Below are positions 26,967 through 35,557 of a DNA stretch of 64,000 nucleotides, piece after piece; the first letter of the stretch is position 1, and each line of letters starts with the position of its first letter. Location: the NCBI GenBank assembly GCA_905234625.1, contig CAJOIC010000002.1:1-64000 (forward strand). The letters are read 5' to 3'. Origin of the DNA: an uncultured Oscillospiraceae bacterium (lineage in GTDB: Bacteria > Bacillota > Clostridia > Oscillospirales > Oscillospiraceae). The translations under genes and the position numbers were made by a program. The notes under the pieces are model-generated. The model made no database searches. It was not told the origin of the DNA and was given only the letters and a program-made list of their open reading frames with translations.

Positions 26967-27839
26967 TTGAAAGCACTGAACGCCAAGATCGACCGCTTCT
27001 GCCTGACGCATCCGCGCTTCGGCATCCCGCGGCTCATGCTGTATATTGTCATCGGGAATATCCTGGTCTACGTCTTCGGACTGATGGACACCACCGGAAC
27101 GCTTTATTCTCTTCTGTACTTCGATCCCGCGCTGTTCTGCCGGGGACAGGTATGGAGGCTCATTACCTTTGCCCTGGTGCCCACCACGAACGGTATCCTG
27201 TGGCTTGCCATTTCCCTGTATTTCTACTACTTCATCGGCTCCGCGCTGGAAAACGCCTGGGGACCCGGAAAATTCACCATTTACTATTTCAGCGGTATGC
27301 TGCTTACGGCGCTGTACTCCCTTATCGTCTATTTCATCGCCGGAAAGCGTATCCTGGTCTCCGCTTCTTATCTGAACCTGTCCCTGTTTTTCGCCTTTGC
27401 CACACTCTGGCCGGAGCAGAGGGTGCTGCTGTTTTTCGTCATCCCTGTGAAAATGAAATGGCTCGCCTGGATCGACGCGGCGTTTTTCCTGCTCCAGATC
27501 GTCAGCGGCGTCATCGCCGGTCAGGTCTGGGCGGCGCTGGTGCCTGTGGTGGCGATGCTGACCTATCTCGTCTTCTGTGGGGAGTGGCTGTTCGACCTCA
27601 TCCGTCCGAACCGGGTGCAGCAGAAGGTGAAGCAGAAGGCGCGCACCATCCAGTTCAAGGAGGCCGCCGCCAAGATCCAGCGGCAGCAGCAGGCCCAGGG
27701 CTTCACCCGCAAATGCGCCGTCTGCGGCCGTACAGACGCGGACAATCCCGGTCTGGAGTTCCGGTTCTGCAGCCGCTGCGCCGGTTATCACTGCTTCTGC
27801 GAGGATCACATCAACAACCACATTCACTTTACCGAGTGA
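26967..27839 (+). CDS. Rhomboid-like membrane protein with C-terminal zinc ribbon
   Basis: A 290-residue protein starting at TTG (26967) behind AGAGGTGA. About six membrane helices carry rhomboid-family features: QVWRLITFALVPTTNGILW (L1-loop WR motif, about 52-70) and a helix with YYFIGSALENAWG. The GxSG serine motif is absent; the equivalent helix reads VSASYLNLSLFFAFA, so proteolysis is doubtful. After helix 6 comes a basic linker, then a zinc-ribbon-like tail CAVCG...FCSRC...HCFCEDH (about 251-285). It could be a pseudorhomboid adaptor (inference). The next gene starts 17 bases later. Confidence 0.75.
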   Translation: MKALNAKIDRFCLTHPRFGIPRLMLYIVIGNILVYVFGLMDTTGTLYSLLYFDPALFCRGQVWRLITFALVPTTNGILWLAISLYFYYFIGSALENAWGPGKFTIYYFSGMLLTALYSLIVYFIAGKRILVSASYLNLSLFFAFATLWPEQRVLLFFVIPVKMKWLAWIDAAFFLLQIVSGVIAGQVWAALVPVVAMLTYLVFCGEWLFDLIRPNRVQQKVKQKARTIQFKEAAAKIQRQQQAQGFTRKCAVCGRTDADNPGLEFRFCSRCAGYHCFCEDHINNHIHFTE

Positions 27840-27856
27840 CGGAGTAACGTTAAACT

Positions 27857-29629
27857 ATGACACCGAAGGAAGTTCACCGCTGGCTGCTGAAGTCTTCCGT
27901 GCTGGCGGCGCTTGTTATCTGCCTGTGCGTGCTTGTGGTGAAGCTGCACGGTCTGCTCAGGGAAACGGAGGCTGTGGCCGCTGTCAAGCTGTCGGAACAG
28001 GCCGCCATACCGGAGCCGACGGAGGAGCCGGAGCCCATCGAGGCTTCCATGACGCTCTCCGAATGGCTGACGCAGACCGCTTACGGCTCCCGATTCACGG
28101 AGCTGCCGGAGTTCAGTCCCGCGCATCAGAGCTCCGACGTCATCACGGGCACCGCGATCTCCGTAGATGGCGAGCCCCTTGAGACCGAATACGCCGCCGG
28201 GCCCGACCGGATCATGGACTTCGGCTTTCCTGAGGATTATACCGGAGCGAAGGGCATCGTTACCTTCCGCGGCAACAACTTCCGGGACAATGCCCAGTAC
28301 GGTCTGGCGGAGATCTCCGAGCGGAAATTCGGCGACAGCTGGCGTCAGGCCACGGACGGCCTGTCCGACAGCAGTGGCGGCTACTGGGGCGGCAGCGGCT
28401 GGACGGGCCAGCCCCTCATCGTGGAGTGGCCCGCGTCCACGAGGCGGGTCATGAACATGTACGACTGGGCCAGGGAGAAGGAGGGCCTCGTGGAGGTCAT
28501 CTACTGCACCCTGGACGGCTTTGTGAACTTTTTCGACCTGGAGACGGGGGAACGCACCCGGGACCGGGTCTTCCTGGGCTGGTCCTTCAAGGGCGCCGGG
28601 GCCCTGGATCCCCGGGGGTATCCGCTGCTGTACGTGGGCGGCGGTCTGTTCAACCCCAGCGGACAGGCGCCACGGGTCCTCGTCGTCAGCCTGATCGACG
28701 GGGAGATTCTGCACACCTTCGGAAACAACGACGACTTCTCGCCCAGGCCGGAGTGGTCCGCCTTCGACAGCTCCGCCCTGGTGGACGCCGAGACGGATCA
28801 GCTCATATACCCCGGTGAGAACGGCGTCCTGTACATCGAGAAGCTGAACACCCGGTATGACGAGACCGCCGGGACCATCACCATCGACCCGGAGGAGACG
28901 AAATTCACCTTTACCTCATCCTCGGCGGAGGAGTTCTATTACGGCATGGAGGACAGCGCCCTTGCCTGGCGCGGTCACCTTTTCATCGCCGATAACGGCG
29001 GGGATTTCATCTGCCTGGATCTCAACACGCTGAAGATCGAGTGGCGCTTCGACTGTCTGGACGATACGAACTGCACCGGCGTCATGGAGCTGGACGATAC
29101 CGGCCATCCGTATATCTATCTGTCCACATCCTTCCACCTGGGCTGGCGCAGCTGGAACACCGCCGTGATCCCCGTGTGGAAGATCGACGCCGTCACCGGT
29201 AAGGAGGTCTGGCACCGCGACTATACCTGCTATTCCGAGAGCGGACTCTCCGGCGGCGTCCAGGGCTCCCTGTCCCTGGGAAAGGGCGAACTGGACGGAC
29301 TGCTGTATGTGGCCATGGCCCGCTGCCCCAACGCCGGGAACGGACAGCTCCTGGCGCTGGACACCGAAACCGGCGAGGAGGTCTGGGCCTTTACCTCCGA
29401 CAGCTACTCCTGGTCCACGCCCACCTGCTTCTATGACACGAAGGGCAACGGATATGTCCTCTATACCTCCTGCATCCAGGGTGAGCTCTACTGGCTGGAC
29501 GGCAAGGACGGCACCCTTCTGGATACCTTCCCCTTCAACTGCACCACGGAGGCCAGCCCTGTCGTCTATAACAACACCGTGGTCATGGGCACCCGCAGCA
29601 TGGAGATATATGGCATCACGCTGAAGTAA
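27857..29629 (+). CDS. Membrane-anchored PQQ-like beta-propeller protein
   Basis: A 590-residue extracellular protein: one N-terminal membrane helix (about 13-33), an acidic Pro-rich linker (PEPTEEPEPIEA), then repeated propeller blades. Blade signatures are VEVIYCTLDGFVNFFDLETG, LFIADNGGDFICLDLNT and GQLLALDTETGEEVWAFTSD, of the PQQ/WD-like (LxALDxxTGxxxW) type. No catalytic site is visible; such proteins often act as scaffolds or sensors, as BamB does in Gram-negatives. It is probably cotranscribed with the rhomboid-like gene and ends at a strong terminator. Confidence 0.85.
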   Translation: MTPKEVHRWLLKSSVLAALVICLCVLVVKLHGLLRETEAVAAVKLSEQAAIPEPTEEPEPIEASMTLSEWLTQTAYGSRFTELPEFSPAHQSSDVITGTAISVDGEPLETEYAAGPDRIMDFGFPEDYTGAKGIVTFRGNNFRDNAQYGLAEISERKFGDSWRQATDGLSDSSGGYWGGSGWTGQPLIVEWPASTRRVMNMYDWAREKEGLVEVIYCTLDGFVNFFDLETGERTRDRVFLGWSFKGAGALDPRGYPLLYVGGGLFNPSGQAPRVLVVSLIDGEILHTFGNNDDFSPRPEWSAFDSSALVDAETDQLIYPGENGVLYIEKLNTRYDETAGTITIDPEETKFTFTSSSAEEFYYGMEDSALAWRGHLFIADNGGDFICLDLNTLKIEWRFDCLDDTNCTGVMELDDTGHPYIYLSTSFHLGWRSWNTAVIPVWKIDAVTGKEVWHRDYTCYSESGLSGGVQGSLSLGKGELDGLLYVAMARCPNAGNGQLLALDTETGEEVWAFTSDSYSWSTPTCFYDTKGNGYVLYTSCIQGELYWLDGKDGTLLDTFPFNCTTEASPVVYNNTVVMGTRSMEIYGITLK

Positions 29630-29666
29630 ACCGGAGCCGGCAGCTTCCATCGGCGCCTTCAACAAG

Positions 29667-29706
29667 AATAACGCCCGCGTCCTGGGGATTGGACGCGGGC
29701 GTTATT
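29667..29706. terminator. Bidirectional terminator between convergent genes
   Basis: A perfect 16-bp inverted repeat (29667-29682 with 29691-29706) between the beta-propeller gene (+) and the acyltransferase gene (-). A-rich and T-rich ends give a short U-tract on both strands. Confidence 0.85.
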
Positions 29707-29722
29707 GCGTGTTGCTCCTGGT

Positions 29723-30784
29723 TTACTGAGCGTTCATGGGCTCCTTGAAAAAGAGCTTCTTGATCCACTTGATAAAGGCGCCGTACCAGTCGTTGAACAC
29801 CGGCAGGCCCAGGATACTCAGGACGGCCACGGCGATCAGGAGCGCCAGGGGGATGGTGATGTACCAGCGGTCCAGCACCGGAACGAGGAAGTAGATGTTC
29901 TTCATGAACATGATGACGTAGGTGTGCAGCAGATACGGCACCATGGTCCGGGTGCCCACGTCCCGCATGACGGGCAGGGACCTGTCCGGGATGAAGACGA
30001 ACAGGAACACGATCTGGAGCATGGACACAAGATATCCCAGCACCCGCAGGATCATGCCCTTGACGACGCCGTAGGAGAAGGTATGGAAGATGCCCTCCTC
30101 ACCGATGAAGGGCTCCCAATAGTAGTAGAAATCGATGTGGAAGACGCCCTTGACGTTCAGGTAGCCCCATACGCCCAGCACCACGGCCGTGGCGATGGCG
30201 ACGGGGAGCTTGGGCAGGTTCTCCAGCTTTGCCACGTCCTCACGGCTCATCTGCATTCCCAGAATGTAGAAGGGCAGGAAGCCAATGGTGCGGCTCAGGC
30301 TCAGCATGTGGCTCACGTCCGGGCAGAAAGCGCCCACCAGCAGCGCCGTCACGATGGAGAGGGGAAGTATGTACTTGATCTGCTGGAGCCACTTGGTCAT
30401 GAGCTTCCAGGCGAACATACACAGCATATACCAATAGGCAAAGGTGGGGGTGAACACGTTGGGAGCGCTGGTACCGTAGCACAGTACGAAAAGGCTGTTG
30501 AATATAAGGTACGGGATGAGAAAGTCAAAGATGGCGCTCTGATAGCACTTGTAGCCCTTCTTGGAGAAGTATCCCGAAATGAAGCAGAAGCCGGGCATGG
30601 TGATCATGCGGGACCAGCAGACGATGACGGTGATGAGCCAGTTGTAGGTGATGTCCGTCTGGGTGAGCATGTGCTCCGCGATGACGTTGAAGAGCAGGAT
30701 ATAGCGGATATTGTCGGCCCGGAACCAGCGCTTTTTTGGCGCGGACACTGCGGCGCCGGGCAGGGGTGCTGCGATCGTTTCCAT
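29723..30784 (-). CDS. Acyltransferase-3 family integral membrane protein
   Basis: A 353-residue, about ten-helix membrane protein starting at 30784 behind GGAGGG. The N-terminus reads RADNIRYILLFNVIAEHML, matching the family's R-x-x-x-(I/L)RxxA...xxH active-site start, here with His in AEHML. Family members move acetyl or other acyl groups onto extracellular sugars or lipids. Divergent from the sulfatase and YidC-fusion operon, it may modify the same surface polymer (inference). It looks most like the fucose 4-O-acetylase-like branch. Confidence 0.85.
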   Translation of the reverse strand: METIAAPLPGAAVSAPKKRWFRADNIRYILLFNVIAEHMLTQTDITYNWLITVIVCWSRMITMPGFCFISGYFSKKGYKCYQSAIFDFLIPYLIFNSLFVLCYGTSAPNVFTPTFAYWYMLCMFAWKLMTKWLQQIKYILPLSIVTALLVGAFCPDVSHMLSLSRTIGFLPFYILGMQMSREDVAKLENLPKLPVAIATAVVLGVWGYLNVKGVFHIDFYYYWEPFIGEEGIFHTFSYGVVKGMILRVLGYLVSMLQIVFLFVFIPDRSLPVMRDVGTRTMVPYLLHTYVIMFMKNIYFLVPVLDRWYITIPLALLIAVAVLSILGLPVFNDWYGAFIKWIKKLFFKEPMNAQ

Positions 30785-30831
30785 GGTGTTTCCCTCCGGT
30801 GAGCGCCCTTCGGCGCATAAACTCAGCAAAT

Positions 30832-30860
30832 ATTATAAATATTTTTCAATGCTTCGTCAA
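30832..30860 (-). promoter_or_regulatory. Promoter of the acyltransferase-3 gene
   Basis: On the minus strand TTGACG (30860-30855), 17 bases, then consensus TATAAT (30837-30832), about 48 bases before the start codon. Confidence 0.85.
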
Positions 30861-30917
30861 TAGCAAACAGATTGTACCCTCCGGTCAAAATTATGGATAG
30901 AACCGCCGGGGAAACAG

Positions 30918-30946
30918 TTGTAATCTATAATATTTCATGTTATTAT
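30918..30946 (+). promoter_or_regulatory. Putative promoter of the envelope-polymer operon
   Basis: TTGTAA (30918-30923), 17 bases, TATTAT (30941-30946), about 86 bases before the sulfatase-family start. The whole intergenic stretch is AT-rich. Confidence 0.55.
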
Positions 30947-31032
30947 TTATATTTGTAAGATTATGACCAGCTTTGAAAAATAACATTTTGTTAACCAATG
31001 ATCAAACGATATCTCCGGAAGGGAGTCTCTCC

Positions 31033-32802
31033 ATGAATGACAATCAGAAGCTGAAGAAACAGGGAGATTACTGGCACACCTGGCCGAAGCGTTTTCTGAC
31101 GCTGCTGGCTCCGGCGTTCCTCATCTGCTTTACGGTGATCTTCTTCGGGCCGCTGGATATCGTGAATTCGAACCAGCAGTACCTGACCTTCGCCGCCGGG
31201 GACATCGCGCCGGCTTTCGGGCTCGTGACGCTGGGCGGCACCGTGATCATCGCGGCGGTGTTCGCCTTCGTACCGGGCAGGGCCCGGGGCGTGGTGATGG
31301 GGCTTCTGCTGGGGATCGCGGCGCTGCTGTATCTCCAGGGAGCCTTCCTCAACGGCGACGTGCTCATCGTCCTGGACGGCAACACCTTCGACTGGCACGA
31401 CGTCCCCGCGCAGGCCTACCGGAATATCGCCATCTGGGGCGGGGTGCTTCTGGTGCTGATGGTGCTGGGCGGCATTTTCCCGGAGCAGGCGAAGACCGTC
31501 ACGCTCATCGTCTCCCTGGCGCTGGTGGCAGCCCAGACGGTGGCCCTGGTGACCACCTGGGTGCCGAAGGACAAGAGCGAGCCGAACTATCAGCTGGATG
31601 GCAAGAACGAGTTCGTCTTCTCCACGGAGGAGAACATCATCTTCATCACCCTGGACCAGTTCAACCCCCTCATCTTCGAGGAGCAGCTGGAGGAGGACCC
31701 CTCTCTGCGGGACTACTTCAAGGACTTTATCTACTACGACAATATGTCCTCCTGCTATTCCTTCACCTTCCCGTCCCTCATGTATCTGGCGACCCACCAG
31801 TACTTTGACACCACCATCCCAACCAGGCAGGCGGTGTATAACGCCTGGCACAGCGATCAGGCCCAGGAATTCTACGATATCCTCCATGAGCACGGGTATG
31901 AGGCGAACCTCTATATGGAGTCGAACTACGCCGCCCTCGGTGCGGAGAACATGATCGGCAAGGCGGACAACGTGAAGGAGGCCGGCGACCTTGTGGTGAC
32001 GCCGCTGTTTTTTGAGTTCGTGCTGGACATGTCCCTGTACCGCTACCTGCCCATTATGCTGAAAAATGACGTCTGCGTCTCCACCGGCGGCATCGTGGAT
32101 ATCTCCACCTTCAAGGGCATGACGAAGCTGCGCATCAACTACGATTTTCTCTCCTCGCTGGATGAGGAAGGCATCTCCCTCACGGACGAGACCAATATGT
32201 TCCAGTGGTACCACATGGCCGGTGCGCATTTCCCTTACGTGGTGGACTGGGACGGCTACTATGTCCCCGAGGAGGAATCCGACCGCACCATCGCCCTGCA
32301 CGGATATCTCGAGATGGTGGGACACTTCCTGGAAGCGCTCCGGGAGGCGGGGGTCTATGATGACGCCACCATCATCATCTCCGCAGACCACGGGTATTTC
32401 GAGTGCTTCCAGACCGTCGGCATGGTGAAGCTTGCCGGACAGACGGGGGAGGAGATGACCGTCTCCAGCGCCCCCGTGGCCCAGGAGGACATCATGCCCA
32501 CCATCCTCAGCGTCCTGGGGGAGGACTACTCCGACTACGGCACCACCTTCTTCGACTGGACCGAGGACGACCATCGGGTCCGCTGCACCCGGGTCTGGGG
32601 CTATATGACCCAGTATCCCGACGTGGAGTGGATCGGAAACCTGGACCAGTGGGACGCGGAGGCCAACGGCTTCGAGCGCTATAACGTCCTGGGCGTCTTC
32701 TTTTACGACGGCGATCGTGACACCATCCTGAACAAGGAACGCTACTGGTACAACTACGGCTATGCCGATCAGGTCCTGCCGCTGACGGACAGCTTCTATT
32801 AA
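31033..32802 (+). CDS. Sulfatase/LtaS-superfamily membrane protein
   Basis: A 589-residue alkaline-phosphatase-superfamily protein starting at 31033 behind AAGGGAG. About four to five N-terminal membrane helices (to about 175) precede an extracellular catalytic domain. Metal and nucleophile regions are visible: FITLDQFNP (first metal Asp), CYSFTFPSLMYLATHQ (the nucleophile Ser/Thr region, as in EptA and LtaS), FQWYHMAGAHFPY, and IIISADHG (Asp-His metal pair). Relatives transfer phosphoglycerol or phosphoethanolamine onto envelope polymers. It is the first gene of the operon, 22 bases before the YidC fusion, so a role in making or decorating a teichoic-like polymer is likely (inference). Confidence 0.85.
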   Translation: MNDNQKLKKQGDYWHTWPKRFLTLLAPAFLICFTVIFFGPLDIVNSNQQYLTFAAGDIAPAFGLVTLGGTVIIAAVFAFVPGRARGVVMGLLLGIAALLYLQGAFLNGDVLIVLDGNTFDWHDVPAQAYRNIAIWGGVLLVLMVLGGIFPEQAKTVTLIVSLALVAAQTVALVTTWVPKDKSEPNYQLDGKNEFVFSTEENIIFITLDQFNPLIFEEQLEEDPSLRDYFKDFIYYDNMSSCYSFTFPSLMYLATHQYFDTTIPTRQAVYNAWHSDQAQEFYDILHEHGYEANLYMESNYAALGAENMIGKADNVKEAGDLVVTPLFFEFVLDMSLYRYLPIMLKNDVCVSTGGIVDISTFKGMTKLRINYDFLSSLDEEGISLTDETNMFQWYHMAGAHFPYVVDWDGYYVPEEESDRTIALHGYLEMVGHFLEALREAGVYDDATIIISADHGYFECFQTVGMVKLAGQTGEEMTVSSAPVAQEDIMPTILSVLGEDYSDYGTTFFDWTEDDHRVRCTRVWGYMTQYPDVEWIGNLDQWDAEANGFERYNVLGVFFYDGDRDTILNKERYWYNYGYADQVLPLTDSFY

Positions 32803-32824
32803 TCCCTCCGGAGTGTACTTCGAC

Positions 32825-34711
32825 ATGATAAACTTTCTCGCTCATATCTTCGGCTATCTCATGGACTGGTGCTATGCCCTTGTGCCCAACTGGGTGCTGG
32901 CTATCGCCCTGTTCACCCTCATCACGAAGATCATCCTCATTCCCGTGTCCCTCTGGTCCAACGCCAACGGCCTCAAGATGGTATCCATCATGCCGGAGAT
33001 CAACCGCATCAAGGCGAGGTTCTACGGCGACCGGGAGAAGATCGACGAGGCCCAGGCCGCCATGTACAAGCAGACGGGCTATCATCCGCTGCTGACCATG
33101 GTGCCCCTGGCCATCCAGATCATCATCCTCCTGGGCCTCATCGGCGTCATCCACAACATCACGGACACCGGCATGGCGCCGAAGCTGGGTCTCGTCCCCG
33201 TGACGGACGGAGGCTGGTCCTGGCTCATGCCGCTGGCGGCGGGTGCCGCGGCGGTGGTCCTGAGCATCGCCCAGAACCACATAAATCCCCTCCAAAGGGA
33301 GCAGAGCCGGGGGGAGCAGCTCTTCACCAACGGCATCTCCGTGGCGATCTCCCTGATCCTGGGGGCCTTCGTGTCCGTAGGCGTGGCGCTGTACTGGATC
33401 TTCTCGAACCTCATGACGATCCTGGTCCAGCTCATCTGCAACCTCATCATGCCCCCGAAAAAATACGTGGATTACGGAGATCTTGCCGAGAGCCGGAAGG
33501 AGCTGGACAAGCTCGACAGTATGGGCCCGGTCCAGACGAAGGAGCTGAAAAAACGGGAGAAGGCCGACTATAAGCGCTTCTTCTCCGTGGTGAACAAAAA
33601 GCTGGTGTTCTACTCCGAGTCCAGCGGGTTTTATAAATACTTCCAGAACATCATCGAGGAGCTGCTGCGCCGGTCCAACGTGACCATCCACTACATCACC
33701 TCCGACCCGGAGGATCAGATCTTCGCCCTGGCGGAGAAGGAGCCCCGGATCCAGCCCTACTATATCGGCGAGCGGCGGATGATCACCATGTTCATGAAGC
33801 TGGACGCGGATATCGTCTGTATGACCATGCCGGACCTGGAGACCTATCAGTACAAGCGCAGCTACGTCCGCAAGGATATCGAGTACGTGTACATATTCCA
33901 CGGCATGTTCTCCGGCCTCATCACCCTCCGGAAGGGGGCGCTCGACCACTTCGACACGCTCCTGACGCCCACCCCGGGCTTTGAGGAGGAGATGCGGGCC
34001 TGGAACAAGGTGAACGGTCTGCCGGACCAGAAGATGGTCCCCTGCGGGTACGGCGTCATCGACAATATGGCGGCGCAGTACGATGCCATGGAGAAGACCG
34101 ATCACGAGCCGAAGACCATTCTCATCGCCCCCTCCTGGCAGGAGGGGAACATCCTGGACTCCTGCCTTCAGGAGCTGGCGGAACCGCTTCTCGAAGCGGG
34201 CTATGACGTGACAGTTCGGCCCCATCCCCAGTATATCCGCCGTTTCCCCCAGAAGCTGGAGGCGCTCATGAGGGCCTGTGAGGGCTATGACAGGGACCGC
34301 TTCCGATTCCAGACGGATTTCAGCTCCAACGAGACGGTGTTCTCCTCCGACCTCGTGGTGACGGACTGGTCGAACATCGGCTACGAATATGCCGTGGCGA
34401 CGAAAAAACCCGTCCTGTTCATGAACACCCCCCGTAAGGTCGTGAACGAGGCCTGGACGGAGGAGGACGTGGCGAAATACGCCCCGGACGATCAGATCCG
34501 CTCCATCATCGGCATCGCCGTCGACCCTGCCGACGCCCGGGAAAAGGGCGCGGAGGCCGTGAACTATATGCTGACCCACAGGGCGGAGTACGAGGCGGTG
34601 CTGGAGAACGTCCGCCGGGAACGGCTGTATCACTTCGGTGAGAGCGGGGCTTACGGTGCGAAATACCTCCTGGAGCGCATCGTAGAGAATCAAAAGAAAA
34701 AGAGGGACTGA
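32825..34711 (+). CDS. YidC/Oxa1 insertase fused to a CDP-glycerol-type glycerophosphotransferase
   Basis: A 628-residue two-domain protein. Residues about 1-215 form a YidC/Oxa1 core with about five helices. It includes the cytoplasmic hairpin KMVSIMPEINRIKARF...AMYKQTGYHPLLTMVPLAIQ, but no signal-peptide Cys. After a charged linker (about 215-260) a GT-B domain of the TagF/TagB class follows: YIFHGMFSG, LIAPSWQEGNIL, VRPHPQY, and the donor-site motif VTDWSNIGYEYAVATKKPVLF. The GTG at 32813 is possible, but the ATG at 32825 fits better. Membrane recruitment of a polymer glycerophosphotransferase through an insertase-derived domain is the simplest reading; whether it still inserts proteins is unknown. 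No frameshift or stop lies between the domains. Confidence 0.9.
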   Translation: MINFLAHIFGYLMDWCYALVPNWVLAIALFTLITKIILIPVSLWSNANGLKMVSIMPEINRIKARFYGDREKIDEAQAAMYKQTGYHPLLTMVPLAIQIIILLGLIGVIHNITDTGMAPKLGLVPVTDGGWSWLMPLAAGAAAVVLSIAQNHINPLQREQSRGEQLFTNGISVAISLILGAFVSVGVALYWIFSNLMTILVQLICNLIMPPKKYVDYGDLAESRKELDKLDSMGPVQTKELKKREKADYKRFFSVVNKKLVFYSESSGFYKYFQNIIEELLRRSNVTIHYITSDPEDQIFALAEKEPRIQPYYIGERRMITMFMKLDADIVCMTMPDLETYQYKRSYVRKDIEYVYIFHGMFSGLITLRKGALDHFDTLLTPTPGFEEEMRAWNKVNGLPDQKMVPCGYGVIDNMAAQYDAMEKTDHEPKTILIAPSWQEGNILDSCLQELAEPLLEAGYDVTVRPHPQYIRRFPQKLEALMRACEGYDRDRFRFQTDFSSNETVFSSDLVVTDWSNIGYEYAVATKKPVLFMNTPRKVVNEAWTEEDVAKYAPDDQIRSIIGIAVDPADAREKGAEAVNYMLTHRAEYEAVLENVRRERLYHFGESGAYGAKYLLERIVENQKKKRD

Positions 34712-34714
34712 GCT

Positions 34715-35554
34715 ATGCTGAAACGCTGTGACGATACCTATATCCCCCGGGTGGTGGACTATATCGGGGAGGACAAGATCCTCTGCTTTTACCTGTACAT
34801 GGACCTTTTGGAGTGCGGCACCCAGGCCGACGGCGTGGGGCTCTGGGTCTGCGAGACCTGCGAGGCCAGCGAGGCCAGCGAGACCTGTGAGGAGGAGAAC
34901 GGCGGGCTGTCTGCGGTGATGTACCGCTACTACGACTGCCTGCACATTTACAGCCGGGAGCTCTGTCCCCTGGAAGATGTCCTGGCCCTCATCGGCGAGC
35001 TGGACCCCAAGGTCATCACAGGAAAGCAGGAGAACATCGACCGCATCGCGGAAGCGCTGGGGAAGGACCGGTACACTTATGAACTGAGCCACATCATCAC
35101 GGCGGACAAGCTCATGGACGGCAAGAGCGACCTGACGGTGCAGCCTGCGGGCGAGGCGGACGTGCCCGAGATCGCGGCCCTCATGATGAAGGAGCATATC
35201 TATAACACCGTGTACACCTACGATAACCTCTGCGAGGCCCTGGTCCGGCGCATCCGGGAGGGCTTCGGGCGGCTGTTCGTCATGCGCACGGAGGAAGGAC
35301 GGCTGGTGGCCACCAACGCCCTGTCCGCGGAGTCGGAGGAGTTCGCCGTCATCAACGGCCTCGTCACCGATCCGGACATGCGGGGCCACGGTCTGGGTCG
35401 GGCCATCACGGCCAGCACCTGGAACCTTGTGAAAAACGAGGGGAAGCGGGGCCTGGCCTTCCTTGGGGCGGACAATGTGAACACCCTGTCCCTCCATCGG
35501 AAGATGGGCTATACATTTTTGGGGCTTTACGCCCGTCTGATCCGGGAGGACTAA
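34715..35554 (+). CDS. GNAT-family N-acetyltransferase
   Basis: A 279-residue protein with a weakly conserved N-terminal half and a C-terminal GNAT domain. The acetyl-CoA loop is in GLVTDPDMRGHGLGRAIT (about 216-233), and the final strand reads LSLHRKMGYTFLG. An odd Cys/Glu/Ala/Ser micro-repeat (CETCEASEASETCEEE, about 46-61) interrupts the N-terminal part. It begins 3 bases after the YidC fusion, with AGAGGGA upstream. It could acylate a precursor amine made by the downstream aminotransferase fusion (inference). Confidence 0.85.
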   Translation: MLKRCDDTYIPRVVDYIGEDKILCFYLYMDLLECGTQADGVGLWVCETCEASEASETCEEENGGLSAVMYRYYDCLHIYSRELCPLEDVLALIGELDPKVITGKQENIDRIAEALGKDRYTYELSHIITADKLMDGKSDLTVQPAGEADVPEIAALMMKEHIYNTVYTYDNLCEALVRRIREGFGRLFVMRTEEGRLVATNALSAESEEFAVINGLVTDPDMRGHGLGRAITASTWNLVKNEGKRGLAFLGADNVNTLSLHRKMGYTFLGLYARLIRED

Positions 35555-35557
35555 AAT

